Origin: Artemia franciscana | Lineage: Eukaryota > Arthropoda > Branchiopoda > Anostraca > Artemiidae | Direction: 5' to 3' | Assembly (NCBI RefSeq): GCF_032884065.1 | Contig: NC_088881.1 | Coordinates: 8,588,582 to 8,652,581 of the forward strand | DNA length: 64,000 nt | In this document: one piece after another, positions 21,550 through 34,536 of the stretch | How the letters are laid out: every line of letters begins with the position of its first letter | Numbering within the stretch: the first letter of the stretch is position 1 | The notes under the pieces: generated by a model | What the model was told of the DNA's origin: nothing | The model's database searches: none | What the model saw: the letters and a program-made list of their open reading frames with translations, nothing else | Translations under genes and position numbers: made by a program

Positions 21550-21785
21550 TACGAACTAAGAAAAAAAGAGGCTAAGCAGCTGCTTAATGTGCAATAAAAG
21601 TAATTTTCCTGATTTTTCAAGCCAGGGACTGTAAGTCTCATATGTAAAGTTCTGGGCCATGGCAATTCCAAAGGTTTACTTTTCGTTTTTATCCAACTTG
21701 GTTTAAAAATAATTAATTTCGGATTACTATTGGCCGAGATTCGTCCTTTACTAGGTTGTAGCTACCACTACCACTACAATTATTA
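21550..21785 (+). repeat. R2 dispersed repeat, copy 4
   Basis: It shares TTTTTCAAGCCAGGGACTG, GTAAGTCTCAT and the end TTACTAGGTTGTAGCTACC with the other R2 copies. Confidence 0.6.
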
Positions 21786-21814
21786 TTTGTGTATCAAACA
21801 ACACACTACTACTG

Positions 21815-22375
21815 TTACAATTAATAGCAACTCACTACAGCACCAAGCCACCTGAGGTCAACACAGCTACGTACTCTCCTCCTCCATACCTATCTATTCA
21901 AAGCCTCCCTCTATACACCCTCCCAGGAAGTTCCCATTTCCTTTAAATCTTTCTTTATGACATCCTCCCACCCTAGACGAAGACGTCTATTCAATTTAGC
22001 CTTAGGCGGCTGCCCGAAAAGAACTATTTTAGGCAATCTGTCATCCTTCATCCAAAGAACATGCCCTAACCATTTCAACTTTTCTTTCGTTATAGCCCTA
22101 GAAAGCAGCATTGAAACAAATTTTTCCTACAGGCTACTATTTAAAATACGGTCAGTCAGCCGGTACCCACAACAAACCGTAGGCAATTTCTCTGGAAAAA
22201 TAGAGTAAATTTTCATCCACTTTTTTGGAGCACCTAGGCTTCAAAGCCCTATTTTACCACTTTCATCACTATACCTTCCAATATTCCAATATTGGTTAGC
22301 AGACTTATCTATCTATTCTTCCAAACTTTTTTTAACTGTGAAAAAACACACTGAGCCTTCAATATTCTACTTTTG
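21815..22375 (-). mobile_element. LINE-B 3' part, interrupted by R1
   Basis: The - strand frame 21911-22111 reads LKWLGHVLWMKDDRLPKIV, and the tail at 21815-21900 matches the LINE-B 3' end at 23860-23948. Upstream LINE text continues to about 22375 (TATTCTACTTTTGAC) and stops there at R1. LINE-B text resumes on the far side of R1 at 24791, so R1 inserted into this copy. Confidence 0.82.
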
Positions 22376-23104
22376 ACTCTTTGCCACAATTCTACTTTTT
22401 AAAACAATAAAAAACTTTAGCGTAAAGAGCAAGGGATTGCGGAGGGGACAACCCATTTCGTATACGGAGTAATTTCTGTTCGTTTTAACTTTTAATGTCG
22501 CTCCTTACTTTCAGTTAAAAAAAGTAGTTTTTTTATTTAATTTCTGAACGTTTTTGAATCAATGCATGTTTGATTTTGGCTATCCGCACATAAATTATTA
22601 AAATTAAATTCGCATATTAATTCTTTTTTTGGCTAAATGGCTTTCTCTTAGCTTTGATCAGACGACTTTGAGAAATAAGGGGTGGGGAAGGAGGACTAGT
22701 TGCGCTCTAATTTTTCGGTTACTTAAAAAGACAACCAGAACTTTTAATTTTTAACAAACGTTTCTATTAGTAAAAATTATACGTAACTTAAGAATCAACT
22801 CACGTAACAAACTTTTATATTCTTATATTTTTATTATGTATATGAGGGGTTGTGTCCCCTCATTAATACCTCGCTCTTTAGACTAAATCCTAAATTTTGT
22901 CCCAATTCCTTAAGAATAACCCCTGAATCAGAAAGGCAGTAGAATAAATAGTGTAAATTACTAAAAATACTTTAGCATAAAGATCGAGGTATTTATCTTC
23001 TCCTAAATACCTCGCTTTTTATGCTAAAGTATTTTTAGAACCCCTCATATGCGTAGTAATCTCTGTTCGTTTTAAGTTTTGTTCGTCTGTTCGTCTGTTC
23101 GTTC

Positions 23105-23948
23105 AAATGGGGAGGAAGAACGCTCCTGGACTTAGACTATGCTGATGATTTAAGCATATTAGATGAAAGTGTGAGCAAAATGAATGAATTTTTAGAGGTT
23201 TTACGAGTTCAGGGTGCTAAAATAGGCTTGAAAATTAATGTTAAGAAGACTAAGTCACTAAGGTTAGGAATAAGTGAAGATGAACAGGTGACCTTAGGTA
23301 ACGAAAAGATTGATCAGGTTGGGAGCTTCAGTTACCTTGGTAGTATTATTAGTAAAGATGGTGGGACCAGTGAAGATGTTAAAAGTAGAATAGCTAAAGC
23401 TCAGGGTGTTTTTTCACAGTTAAAAAAAAAAGTTTGGAAGAATAGAAAGATAAGCCTACAAACCAAGATTAGAATATTGGAAGCTACAGTGATGACAGTG
23501 GTCAAATATGGCTCTGAAGCATGGACACTCCGAAAAGCAGATGAAAATTTACTAGATGTTTTCCAGAGAAACTGCCTACGGATTGTTCTGGGTACCCGGC
23601 TGACTGACCGTATTTCAAACAGTAGGTTGTACGAAAAGTGTGGTTCAATCCCGCTTTCTGGGGCTATAATGAAAGAAAGGTTGAGATGGCTAGGCCACGT
23701 TCTACGGATGAAGGATGACAGATTACCGAAGATTGTCCTTTTTGGCCAACCGTCTGGGGCTACACGGAAAGCAGGTCGTCCTTGTCTGGGTTGGGAGGAT
23801 GTCATAAATAAGGATTTAAAGGAAATGGGAACTTCCTGGGAGGGTGTAAAGAGGGAGGCTTTAAATAGATTAGGTTGGAGGAGGAGCGTGCGTAGCTGTG
23901 TTGGCCTCAGGCGGCTTGGTGCTGCAGTGAGTTATTAGTAGTAGTAGT
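23105..23948 (+). mobile_element. LINE-B 3' fragment inserted in R1
   Basis: This 5'-truncated copy starts within the reverse transcriptase palm (YADD codons at 23138-23149), runs to the ORF2 stop at 23938 and ends in a GTAGTAGTAG tail. The flanking TTTTAAGTTT duplication marks it as a retrotransposed insertion younger than its R1 host. Confidence 0.88.
23171..23938 (+). pseudogene. LINE-B ORF2 C-terminal part (truncated reverse transcriptase)
   Basis: The open frame of 255 codons from this ATG, and upstream to about 23111 in the same frame, encodes the reverse transcriptase thumb and C-terminal domain. Visible landmarks are LDLDYADDLSIL before the ATG, then YLGSIISKDGG (about 55-65), KIRILEATVM, YGSEAWTLRKADE and RLRWLGHVLRMKDD. 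This signature is typical of RTE-group LINEs, whose proteins often appear in databases as craniofacial-development-protein-like endonuclease-reverse transcriptases. The frame is undamaged, so the insertion is young, but with no endonuclease, no fingers and no promoter it is dead on arrival. Confidence 0.85.
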
Positions 23949-24790
23949 AGAAGTAGTTTTAAGTTTTAATGCTACTCCTTACTTTCAATTAAAAAAACTT
24001 TTTCAAGTTTATTTTTTCTTTGTTTTTTTTATAGCAATGCTAGAAAATCCCACTCCCTTTTCATTGAATTTCTCTTTCCCCATAACATACTCCTCCGAGG
24101 AAAGATCCTCCCACATAGCCCCCTCCCCTCAACCCCACCCCAAACCAAAAAATCCCCCTGAGAACGTCTGTACGCTTCCCAGTAACCATTACTGTATGCA
24201 AAGACTGGTCAAAGTTTGTAACTTGCAGCCTCTCCCCCAGGGACTGTGGGAGGTAAGTCATCCGTTGACTTTGGGAATAAAATGAGCGTGGGAGGGGGCC
24301 TAGGTGCATTCCAATTTTTTTGGTCACTTAAAAAGGGCACTAGAACTTTTCATTTCCGTTAGAATGAGCCCTCTTGTGACATTCTAGAACCACTTGGTCG
24401 ATACGATGACCCCTGGGAAAAAAAAACAACAAATAAACACGCACCCGTGATCTGTCTTCTGGCAAAAAATACGAAATTCCACATTTTAGTAGATAGTAGC
24501 TTGAAATGTTTGCTAAAGGGTTCTCTGATACACTGAATGCGATGGTGTGATTTTCGTTAAGATTCTATGACTTTTAGGGGGTGTTTCCTCCTATTTTCAA
24601 AAATAAGGCAAATCTTCTCAGGCTCGTAGCTTTTGATGACAAAGACTGAAATTGATAAACTTATATATTTAAAATCAGCATAAAAATCCGACTCTTTTGA
24701 TGTATCTTTTAGCATCAAAATTCCTTTTTTTAGCGTTTCGTTTACTATTGAGCCGGGTCGCTCCTTACTACAGTTCGTTACCACGAACTG

Positions 24791-26860
24791 TTTGATATTA
24801 TCAAGGTAAGTGAAGCTGCCCGCCTAATCAATCTTTTCGCTATCCAACGCAATGTCACCTTTTCTACGTCACCTTATTCTTACAGCCTACAGTTTGAAAT
24901 ACGGTCAGTCAGCCGGTACCCAGAACAATCCGTAGGCGATTTCTCTGGAAGAAATAAAGTAAATTTTTATCCCCTTTTTCGAGGCATCTATGCTTCAGAG
25001 CCCTATTTTACCACCGTCTTTACTAACAATATTATCAAGGTCAGTGAAGCTGCCCGCTTGATCAATATTTTGCTTTCCAGTTTCACCTTTTCATCTTCAC
25101 TTATTCCAAGCCTTAGTGAGACTTAGTCTTCTTAACATTAATTTTCAAACTTATTCAAGCACCATGAACTCGCAAAACCTAAAAAAGTTCAGTCATTTTA
25201 CTCACACTCTCATCTAGGATGCTTAAATCATTGGTGTTATATAAGTCCAGGAGAATTTTTTGTCCCCTTTTGATTCCATAGTCTCACATGGCCTTTCCTA
25301 TCCTCCTTAAGACAGAGTCCATCAAAATGATTTATACACAAGAGAATTGAACACAACCCTACTTAACTCCTGATCTAATACAAAACCAGCCCCTAACCTC
25401 ATTTCCTACCTTAACCGCAGAAGTGTTATTCTTGTACATAGCACTAATCACTTTAGTGTATTTGTCTCGTATTCCAAACAAGGAAAAGAATTTTGCTAAA
25501 GCTCTTATATAAATAGAATCAAACGCTTGCTCACAATCTATAAAACTGAGGACCAAAGGTGTTTGAAAACTAAGGCACTTCTCAATTGTTAACCTAAGAG
25601 TGAAAATTTGGTCTACAAATTCTCTATCTTATCTAAAGCCGCACTGTTTTTTTCTTAAAACTTTGTCTACAGCATCTCGCATCTAAGAAGTATCATATTG
25701 CTAAGTAATTTGCTACTCAAGAGAAACCAGACTAATGCCTCGATAATGAAGACACTCACTCGTATCACCTTTCTTGTACAGTGGTTTAATTAAGGTTTTC
25801 CTCAAACTGTTAGGTACCTCCCTCTTTTCAAAATCATATTCATAATCTTCAGTAGCAAATTTCAAACCTCAGAGTCACCATATTTAAGAAACTCATTTAC
25901 CACACTATCAGCATCTATAGCCTTATTATTTCTGAATTTCTTTAGTATTTTCACTTATTCTTCTTCACAAAACAAATCTTGCTTCACATCCAAGGTATCA
26001 AAATTTCTTCATTTTCCTCTATATTTTTTCCTGTAACTGTATCTCGGTTTACAACATACTCAAAATATTCTTTCCATCTCTCTTTAACTTTTCCTTATCA
26101 CCAAGTGCAGACCCGTTATTAAGTGTTTAACTGGGAAAAGTCCGAATTGATTGCTCCCTCTCAATTTATTAACATGCCAGTACAGTGTTTTACTATTATG
26201 TCATCTAGCTACATCTTCAAGATCCTCGCAATTTTATCCAGGGCCTCCACTTCACACCTCATTAGCTCATACTTTAACGGCTTTTCCAATTTTTTTATAT
26301 TCTTTTTGTTTTCATATGATCTATCACTCAAATAATTCTTGTACAATATCCTTTTCCTCTCAATTGAAAATAAGACTTAGTCACTAATATTCGTAGCTGC
26401 AGTTTCAACTTTCTTTCCTATGGCACGATCAGCAACTTCACAAATTGTGTTTCTAAAATCATTCCAGCAACCTTCCACATTTTCAAATTTTAGACTCTCA
26501 AGTTTAGTTCCTGGAAAGTTTCTCTCGAAATCTCATCCTGGATTCTACCAGTATCATAAATTTCCAGGAGGTAGTTACCCTTCCGAAATTTCAGCTTTAA
26601 ATTAACCCTAGACACTACTAGATGGTGATCTTTATTTTTAACATCAATAACAGTACTCCTATATACCCTAGTATCTTGTATTGAGCCTGCCAGTCTTTGG
26701 TTTACTATAGCATGATCAATAAGGTTGGCTGTCTTACCATCGCGTAAATACCATATTAACTTATGGGTCATTTTATGACCAAACACGGTATTGGCTGTAA
26801 CCAGATTGTTATTATACCTACAAAATTGCAGAACTTTGTAACCATTACCTTAGACCTTAG
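24791..26860 (-). mobile_element. LINE-B, decayed middle part
   Basis: On the - strand this span holds endonuclease C-terminal text (26490-26786: HKLIWYLRDGKTANLIDHA), the linker and the reverse transcriptase (25359-25556: LSFIDCEQAFDSI and a WFCIRSGVK end). 24800-25060 contains rearranged duplicates of the region before the YLGSIIS motif. Many stops and shifts break it. It continues the copy at 21815-22375 on one side of R1. At 26860 it is cut by LINE-C and resumes at about 30300. Confidence 0.78.
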
Positions 26861-29372
26861 TTCCTCCTGTGCCACCGGTGGCCCCCAGGGCACCCTGAAA
26901 GAGCCACCAATCATTCCTCACATTTGTTGCTGCCCTAATGTCTTCCCATCTGGGTTTGACTGTTGAATTGATAAACTTCAGGTCCCGCTGTTATATACGA
27001 CGAAGTATATTTCTTGGCTTTCCTCTTCTTCAAGTTACCTCTGCCTGTCACTCGAGTAACGTTCTAGGGAGTCTATCTTCTGCCATGCGTATAACGTGTC
27101 CGAAGTAGCGCCATCTTCGTTGGCGTATGATATCTGTTACCAAAGGCTCATGCATTATACAGCGAACTTTCCGGTTAGTTATGAGGTCACTCCGGTTAAT
27201 GTTCAGTGTCCTGCGAAGACAATTGTTCTCGAAAGCGAGAATCCTTTTTTCTTGCTGTTGGTTCAGTTTCCAGCATTCACAGCTTTAGAGGAGGGTATAG
27301 AGGATGTTAAAGTTGAACAGCCTCAATTTCAGTTTCAATCACCAAACTGGCTTTAGTCGATAAAAAGCTCCAATGGCTAGTCTAATCCTAGACTGTACCT
27401 CCATTTTGCTTGATCCAGTTCGTTCGACTGTATTTCTCAGATATCTGAATTCCATTACCTGCTCCGCTAAATTTTCCCCGCACTTTATGCCAAGTGGTGA
27501 GTCACTCGTTGCCACGCTTTTTGAAAGTCCAAACTAATCTTCAGTCCCAAAAGACTTGATTTCTCTCGTATGATATCGAGAAGTTCCTGAAGCTTTTCCT
27601 TGTTTGCATAAATTAGGGTGATGTCGTCGGCGAAGTCAAGATCCACTAGTTATTTATCATCGCATATTTGGATCCCATATCCTGTGCAATCTCGGAGCAC
27701 AAAATTGATAACAAGGACAAAAAGTAGTGGGGAGAGGGAAAAATCCCTGTTAGACACCAGATATGATACTGAAATACCGTGTACTTCCTTCGTGGGTTCA
27801 AACACACCACTCCATGTTTTCGCACAGTGTAATGATCAGGGATACGAGTTTATCTGGAATGATGTAGTGTCAGAGGGTTTTCCACAGCGACTCTCGGTGT
27901 ATTGAGTCAAAGGATTTTTCGAAATCGACAAAGACACGGTACATCTTTTGTCTCCATTCGTTGCATTCCTCAAGCAACGTGTGCAGGACATATATAATGT
28001 CTGAGCAGGACCTGAGGGTGGAAGCAAAGTCGTTTGTCTCTCAAATGCTTATCTAACGCTGTCTGGATGTGTCGAAGGATTATCTGTGAGAATAATTTCC
28101 CCAGGATAGAAAAGAGGCAGTTATCACACTTCGATGCATCTCTTTTCTTGAAAATCTTGATGATTATGGTTTTTCTTTATTCTTTAGGAACTTTTTCTGA
28201 CTTCCAGATGCATGCAAAGAATACGAAACTCGCCAATATGCAAGAACTTAAGCAGGATTTTGTCATTTCTGCTGATATATTTTCACTTCCTGGTACAGTA
28301 CCGTTCTTCACCTTGCAAGCGGCTATAACTATTTCTTCAATCGATGGTTCTTCTGTATTGATTTGAAGTTCCAGGAAAGGAGTTGTGGGGATGTCTGCTC
28401 TGTTTGGAGAACTGAATCTGTTGAGGACTTTCTCAAAATATACGGCCCAAACTTTGGGGATTTCATCGGGGCTGGGACCATCTTGCTATTTTCGTCTTTA
28501 ACTGGCCCGAGCCTCACAAACCTTTTTGTAAGCTTGATACTAAGGTTATGAGGAACTCTTGTGTTCGAGAGTTTTTCTGAATCGTAGGGGGGCTTTTCTT
28601 TGGATCTTGACTTCTGTGCAGATTTAAGCTTAAGAGATAGCTTTGCAATCATCAATATATGGTCTGAGGTGACATCGGCTCCTCAGTGGGCCCTAACGTC
28701 CCAGAGATTCTACTTCTACTTTTTTTTTATTAGGATATGGTCTATCTGATTATGGGCTCAACCATCCGGCGAGTTCCATGAGTATTTGTGGATGTTATTA
28801 TGTTGAAACAGAGTTCCACCAATGACAATGTCATATTTTAAAGCAAAGTCAACTAACAGTGACTCATTCTTATTGACTTCACCGAGGCCCAGGTTGACAA
28901 GGTCTTCAGGATATTAGGACTTGTCGCTCCCCACTTTGGCACGGAAGTCACCAACAAAGCAGACAAGATCATGCAAGGGGATATCTTCGGCGACTGCTTG
29001 TAGAGTATTGCAAAAACTGTCTTTTGTGGTGTCATCTGCGTCGTTAGTTGGTGCGTAGCATGCTAGTGCTTTAGGTTTGGCTTGTCGACCTGTGAACCGT
29101 GCCTCGATGATCCTCTTATTTATGGGTGTCCATTTAGTTAGAGCTCTGGACGCAGATTTGGAAAGAATTATGGCAACACCTGCTTATCTTTTTCGATGCC
29201 ACTGTGCATGATTGTGAATCCCTCTTATAGGGTTTGACTGTCTACACCTGTCCAACGGACTTCCGACAGAGCAAGGATTTTTAGGTCATATCTGTCCATC
29301 TCATTAACAACTTGTTCTGTTTTGAAAATTGGGTCATGGTCATCACATTCTAAAAGCCAAGTTTCATTAAAC
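26861..29372 (-). mobile_element. LINE-C, nearly full-length ORF2, decayed, inserted in LINE-B
   Basis: Reading from 29372 down, an endonuclease (ALSEVRWTGVDSQT, then GDFRAKVGSDK, then SWNSPDG...HNQIDHILI near 28770) is followed by a reverse transcriptase region (28650-27500, with DDITLIYAN near 27620) and a C-terminal domain. The end reads DIRAATNVRNDWW, ALGATGGTGG near 26870-26930. It is another RTE-group LINE, distinct from LINE-B. Several stops and shifts break the frame. Its 3' end abuts LINE-B text at about 26860, and LINE-B resumes beyond 30300. Confidence 0.78.
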
Positions 29373-29379
29373 AATTTGC

Positions 29380-30010
29380 TCGACGTAGATAACTCTTGGA
29401 CCAGGTGTAATTAATTTTTCATCAAGGACCTTAACGTTACAAGAAAAGCCTGTATTAGAAAAAAGTCCAAAATTTAGCTTTAAAACCAATAAAGTCCCAG
29501 TATAAGAAATTATCTCTTCAATAGAAATATCTTTACATAGAAACCCCGTCCTAATCAAAGATGTTAGCCTAGTAAAGCTTCTACAGTTAAAACCCTGTCA
29601 GAGTTTGCTTTAAAACCAGAAATCCCTAACAATTCTATCAGAGACATAGTGATTCTTAATAATTTAAGAAGGGATGCATCTATTATTATTACAAAAGCAG
29701 ACAAAGGTAACACTTTAGTGGTAATGGACACCGAGGACTACGATTCAAAATTAAACGTTTTACTGAAAGATGAAAAAACGTACAAAAAACTTTGTTATGA
29801 CCCAACAGACTCGTACGCAAAGAAGTTTAAGAACGAGTTAAAGAGTTTGAAGGAAGAAGGGAAGATTACACTTAAACTTTTGCATTGAAAAAATCAGAGC
29901 AATAAACTATGAGTAATTAGTTTATTAGGTATTATTTTTTTTTATTGATGTCTTTTAGTTTTACTGCTGATGATGAACACTGTATATGTGTTCGAAATAT
30001 CCAGTTAAAA
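29380..30010 (+). mobile_element. Penelope-like element fragment
   Basis: The + strand reads INFSSRTLT and EKSPKFSF, then IIITKADKGNTLVVMD and TYKKLCYDPT (29649-29888). These are typical of the N-terminal part of Penelope-like reverse transcriptases. The rest of the protein is missing. A short tail to about 30010 contains a hammerhead-like motif. The fragment lies between LINE-C and the resumed LINE-B. Confidence 0.8.
29967..29997 (+). ncRNA. Hammerhead-ribozyme-like core in Penelope-like tail
   Basis: CTGATGA (29967-29973) and GAAA (29994-29997) flank a perfect 6-bp stem GAACAC/GTGTTC (29975-29980 and 29988-29993) with a 7-nt loop. Penelope-like elements are known to carry minimal hammerhead ribozymes. 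One extra T (29974) between core and stem, and no clear stem III, make activity doubtful. Confidence 0.4.
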
Positions 30011-30299
30011 AAAAATTATATCTGTTCACTGTGAATTTAAAGGTTTCATCTCTATTTTGAACTGTTATACTTTCAACAATTCGCTTTCAAAAATTGGGTC
30101 CAGGGCGGTCCAAATTCGTTTTCATGGTGTTCAGGGGCAGTCCACAGTCGTCAGCAGGTTATATTATCAGTATCATGTTGGCTCTCAAAAATAGATGGTT
30201 CTATGGGAAATCTTTTTTCCAGGTTCAGGCTGCTAGTCTGCCATCAAACCCTCTTCCTTTTTCAGGCTTGGGACTGGCTGTATGATTACAAGCGGAGTT
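30011..30299. other. Unassigned segment between nested elements
   Basis: It belongs to neither LINE-B, LINE-C nor the Penelope-like fragment by eye. It may be the 3' or 5' remainder of one of them. Confidence 0.4.
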
Positions 30300-31380
30300 G
30301 AGCTATTAATATTTTCTTTTCCTACACCAAATTTACCTTGGCAAGGATATCATCTATCCATATTTCTACCGACCTGGCCGTTAAAGTTTCCCAGAAAAGG
30401 CATCATATATTTACCTGGAACCCTGTTTATTTGCTCCTGCAACTATAAGTACTATTCATTTGGGTCACTAGCATCTCTGTCAGTCGGTTCAACAGGGTAC
30501 ATACTACTGTACCTGATACCACAGACTTCTTAGTCGTAAAATGAGCAACTAGTATTCTATTATCAATATTTTCGCAGCCAAAAGCAAGACTTATCCGCTT
30601 CCTTATTCATCTTGAGCCCTACTACCTGTCTATGTAACCCATCCATCCTGCCTTAGTCAACAAATTCTGTATCACCTTATTTCATGCTTCCTACCCCTGG
30701 GATATGAGTTTCTGAGACTCCTAACAAATCTAGTTCGAATCATCTAAATTCGTCTTTCAATATGTCAATACGATAATCACTTTTTAACATCGTAACATTC
30801 CAATTTCCAATTTCTTATGTCCTTTAAATCAATGAAATTATTTTGGTCTAAGGAAAAGCAATGATCTCGTATACCAGTGAAGGAAGGGGATCATTATATC
30901 TCTTCAATTCTACACCAAAGCGCTTAAGCCGGCTTAGAAGCAGACAGCGAGAGGTCATTTGGATGGATTCCAGTATGAATGGAAGATTTGTGCAATCCTG
31001 GGCTCATCTTGGTCACAGCAAAGTTGTCAGTACTTGGCGATACTCTTCTATCAACAAGGGTTGAAATCTTGAACAGACATTCCCAAGCCTATTGCGTCAG
31101 ACTCATTATATATTCATGCCTACAAATATCATATTACTGCGGGGAAATAGCCCATAGTAGATAAATTAGCTAGGAAGAGGGTTTTCATTCTAAAATCGAC
31201 CGTACAAAAAGATTAAGCATAGAAGAATTACCCATTAATGAAAATCCTGTGCAAATACGGTGTTGTTTACTAGGCTATAATTTTCCTCGAGAGGCGCCTT
31301 TCTTTAAAATCCTGGCACAGTTGTCCTCCTATAGAAGATCCTCCCACGATGCTGTTCTGCGTCACCATGGAATTTAACCC
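30300..31380 (-). mobile_element. LINE-B 5' part: endonuclease start and 5' UTR
   Basis: On the - strand the text reads GNWNVTMLKSDYRIDIL near 30800, then LLGVSETHIPGVGSM and, further on, GKFGV near 30330. This is the endonuclease start that matches the fragment at 26490-26786. The break near 30300 is the other side of the LINE-C/Penelope insertion. Upstream of the first codons the sequence to about 31300 is probably 5' UTR; no promoter can be pointed to. Confidence 0.7.
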
Positions 31381-31418
31381 ATTACTGGGAAAAGGCTTGT
31401 AACTCATTGGATATGTGG

Positions 31419-31425
<7 letters not shown>

Positions 31426-31513
<88 letters not shown>
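31426..31513. repeat. (TA)n microsatellite
   Basis: Uninterrupted TA dinucleotides directly before a Helitron 5' end. Confidence 0.95.
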
Positions 31514-33130
<1,617 letters not shown>

Positions 33131-33423
33131 TCATATACAAATGTCACTTCAGTCTTTAGTTTATACTACCACATTGTCTTAAAAATCAATATAAAATCCC
33201 TACTGATTTAAAAAATAATAATTTTCTATGAAGTATCTAGAGAGAGACCAGAAGCAGGTAAATGTTTCTGAGATGTTAATATTTATATCAAAAGCTAGAA
33301 TTCACTTAAGTGTACTTTAATTCCAAACTTGAAAAAAAACAAGTTAAAATCACTTTAAAATATTATCCCTTATGTTATATTTCATTTATGTATAATTTAA
33401 ATTAAAACATAGACAATAAAAGA
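33131..33423. other. A/T-rich spacer
   Basis: 3' side of the USP-like frame; a GACAATAAAAG lies just beyond its stop. Helitron ends for the Rep-helicase element were looked for here and not found. Confidence 0.4.
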
Positions 33424-34473
33424 TTAGCTACATCTTTGAAGAACAGCAAAAGTCATACCTGAACAGTCCATTGTTTGCTTTCCCATCGATTTCACATTTG
33501 AATCATCGCAGAGACACCATGTGCCTTCCAACATTCGCCTGTAAACGTAATAGTGACCAGAGTTGAAATTAATACCTGTATGAACAACGACGGCAATAGC
33601 TCTATATCGCTCCAAAGATACGACGATATCATTGTAGCTAACGTCTGATATGACCTCACTCATTGTGCTTTCCAACAAAATGTGATCTGGCTCAAAACCA
33701 ATTATTCTTCTCGTAATTTTATGTGCCATTGCACTCCTGTCCAAGTTAATCGCAAGAAACTGCACCATTTCAGTAATAACTGTGTGTGATGTTAGTTGAT
33801 GTTCATTTGGGCAAAATTTTCCAACAGGATATGGACTTAAAACTTCCCTAAATTGAATGTCCGATGTCTGAATAACCTCTTCATGAGCGGGTGCATCGGC
33901 ATTCAGAACTCCTGGAACTTGAAAATAGCACACTTTTCCATTTGTCATATTATCATCTATTTGGCTCCAGTTACAGCGGTGACAAGCCAAAAATTTATGA
34001 TTCTTGAACTGAAATAGTCTACTAAGAGAACTGAGGGCAGTTGTTGTGCTTGTTTCCGAGTTTTCTTCATACATACTTCTAAACAAAGCTTCCCAAAACT
34101 CGCAGAGTGACTGCTGTTCGTCCTCAGCAAACCCATACACAGTCGGCAGCAATGATCTTAGCTGGACTGTTGACTCTATCTTGTCAAGGGACGACACTGC
34201 TAGACGTAAAATTTCAGCTGTAACGTTGCCTTGTGAATTCTGCAGCATATCAAAAAGTATTCTGTGTAAGCTGAAAACGCACTGAACTGCAGAGTTTGCA
34301 TAGCATGAAACACCATCTCTGTTTTGGAAACCTTTTCTTCCTGTACCAATACCCCTTTGGTAGAGCTGCTTTTGGTTGGATCTTTTCTTGTTGCCTTCAA
34401 AACCTAGGATAACGCTATCACCTTTCGTTGGCAATATCGTAGCGTTTGATCTTACTTCATTTGTTATAGACAT
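33424..34473 (-). CDS. USP-like (peptidase C19) cysteine protease domain, in frame with Helitron helicase
   Basis: Ubiquitin-specific proteases cleave ubiquitin from proteins. This 349-codon frame shows the family's boxes in order: a Cys box GFQNRDGVSCYANSAVQ (C57 the likely nucleophile), an EDEQQSLCEFWEALF helix (about 117-131) like the QQDAxEF box, a CxxC pair (C164/C167) and a His box GINFNSGHYYVYRR (H307). W319 and CDDSNV (D323/D324) supply the third residue. It is close to the usual 300-350 residues of a USP core. The frame is also open for 21 codons upstream to 34536, right after the TGA that ends the helicase frame, so helicase and protease share one reading frame split by that TGA. 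The chosen ATG is the first in frame. Whether it was ever a separate protein or a C-terminal fusion is inference. Confidence 0.8.
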   Translation of the reverse strand: MSITNEVRSNATILPTKGDSVILGFEGNKKRSNQKQLYQRGIGTGRKGFQNRDGVSCYANSAVQCVFSLHRILFDMLQNSQGNVTAEILRLAVSSLDKIESTVQLRSLLPTVYGFAEDEQQSLCEFWEALFRSMYEENSETSTTTALSSLSRLFQFKNHKFLACHRCNWSQIDDNMTNGKVCYFQVPGVLNADAPAHEEVIQTSDIQFREVLSPYPVGKFCPNEHQLTSHTVITEMVQFLAINLDRSAMAHKITRRIIGFEPDHILLESTMSEVISDVSYNDIVVSLERYRAIAVVVHTGINFNSGHYYVYRRMLEGTWCLCDDSNVKSMGKQTMDCSGMTFAVLQRCS

Positions 34474-34536
34474 TGTTTTTCGGCTTTTCGTCTTATTTGG
34501 AAACGAATCTTCTATTGCTGACTTTTTTCCCCCTTT

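Larger units (their letters stand above)
22376..24790 (+). repeat. R1 dispersed repeat, copy 3, split by a LINE-B fragment
   Basis: R1 text runs 22376-23090 and 23950-24790 and ends in a perfect 9-bp hairpin stem (24770-24791 region) followed by TTTGAT. The gap holds a LINE-B 3' fragment flanked by TTTTAAGTTT on both sides, a 10-bp target-site duplication. Compared with copy 4, most of the 5' inverted arm is missing. Confidence 0.8.

Noticed and set aside
24745-24800. R1 as a Helitron because of its 3' hairpin
   Set aside because: No CTRR after the hairpin and no TC-type 5' end; the common end is TTTGAT in all copies.
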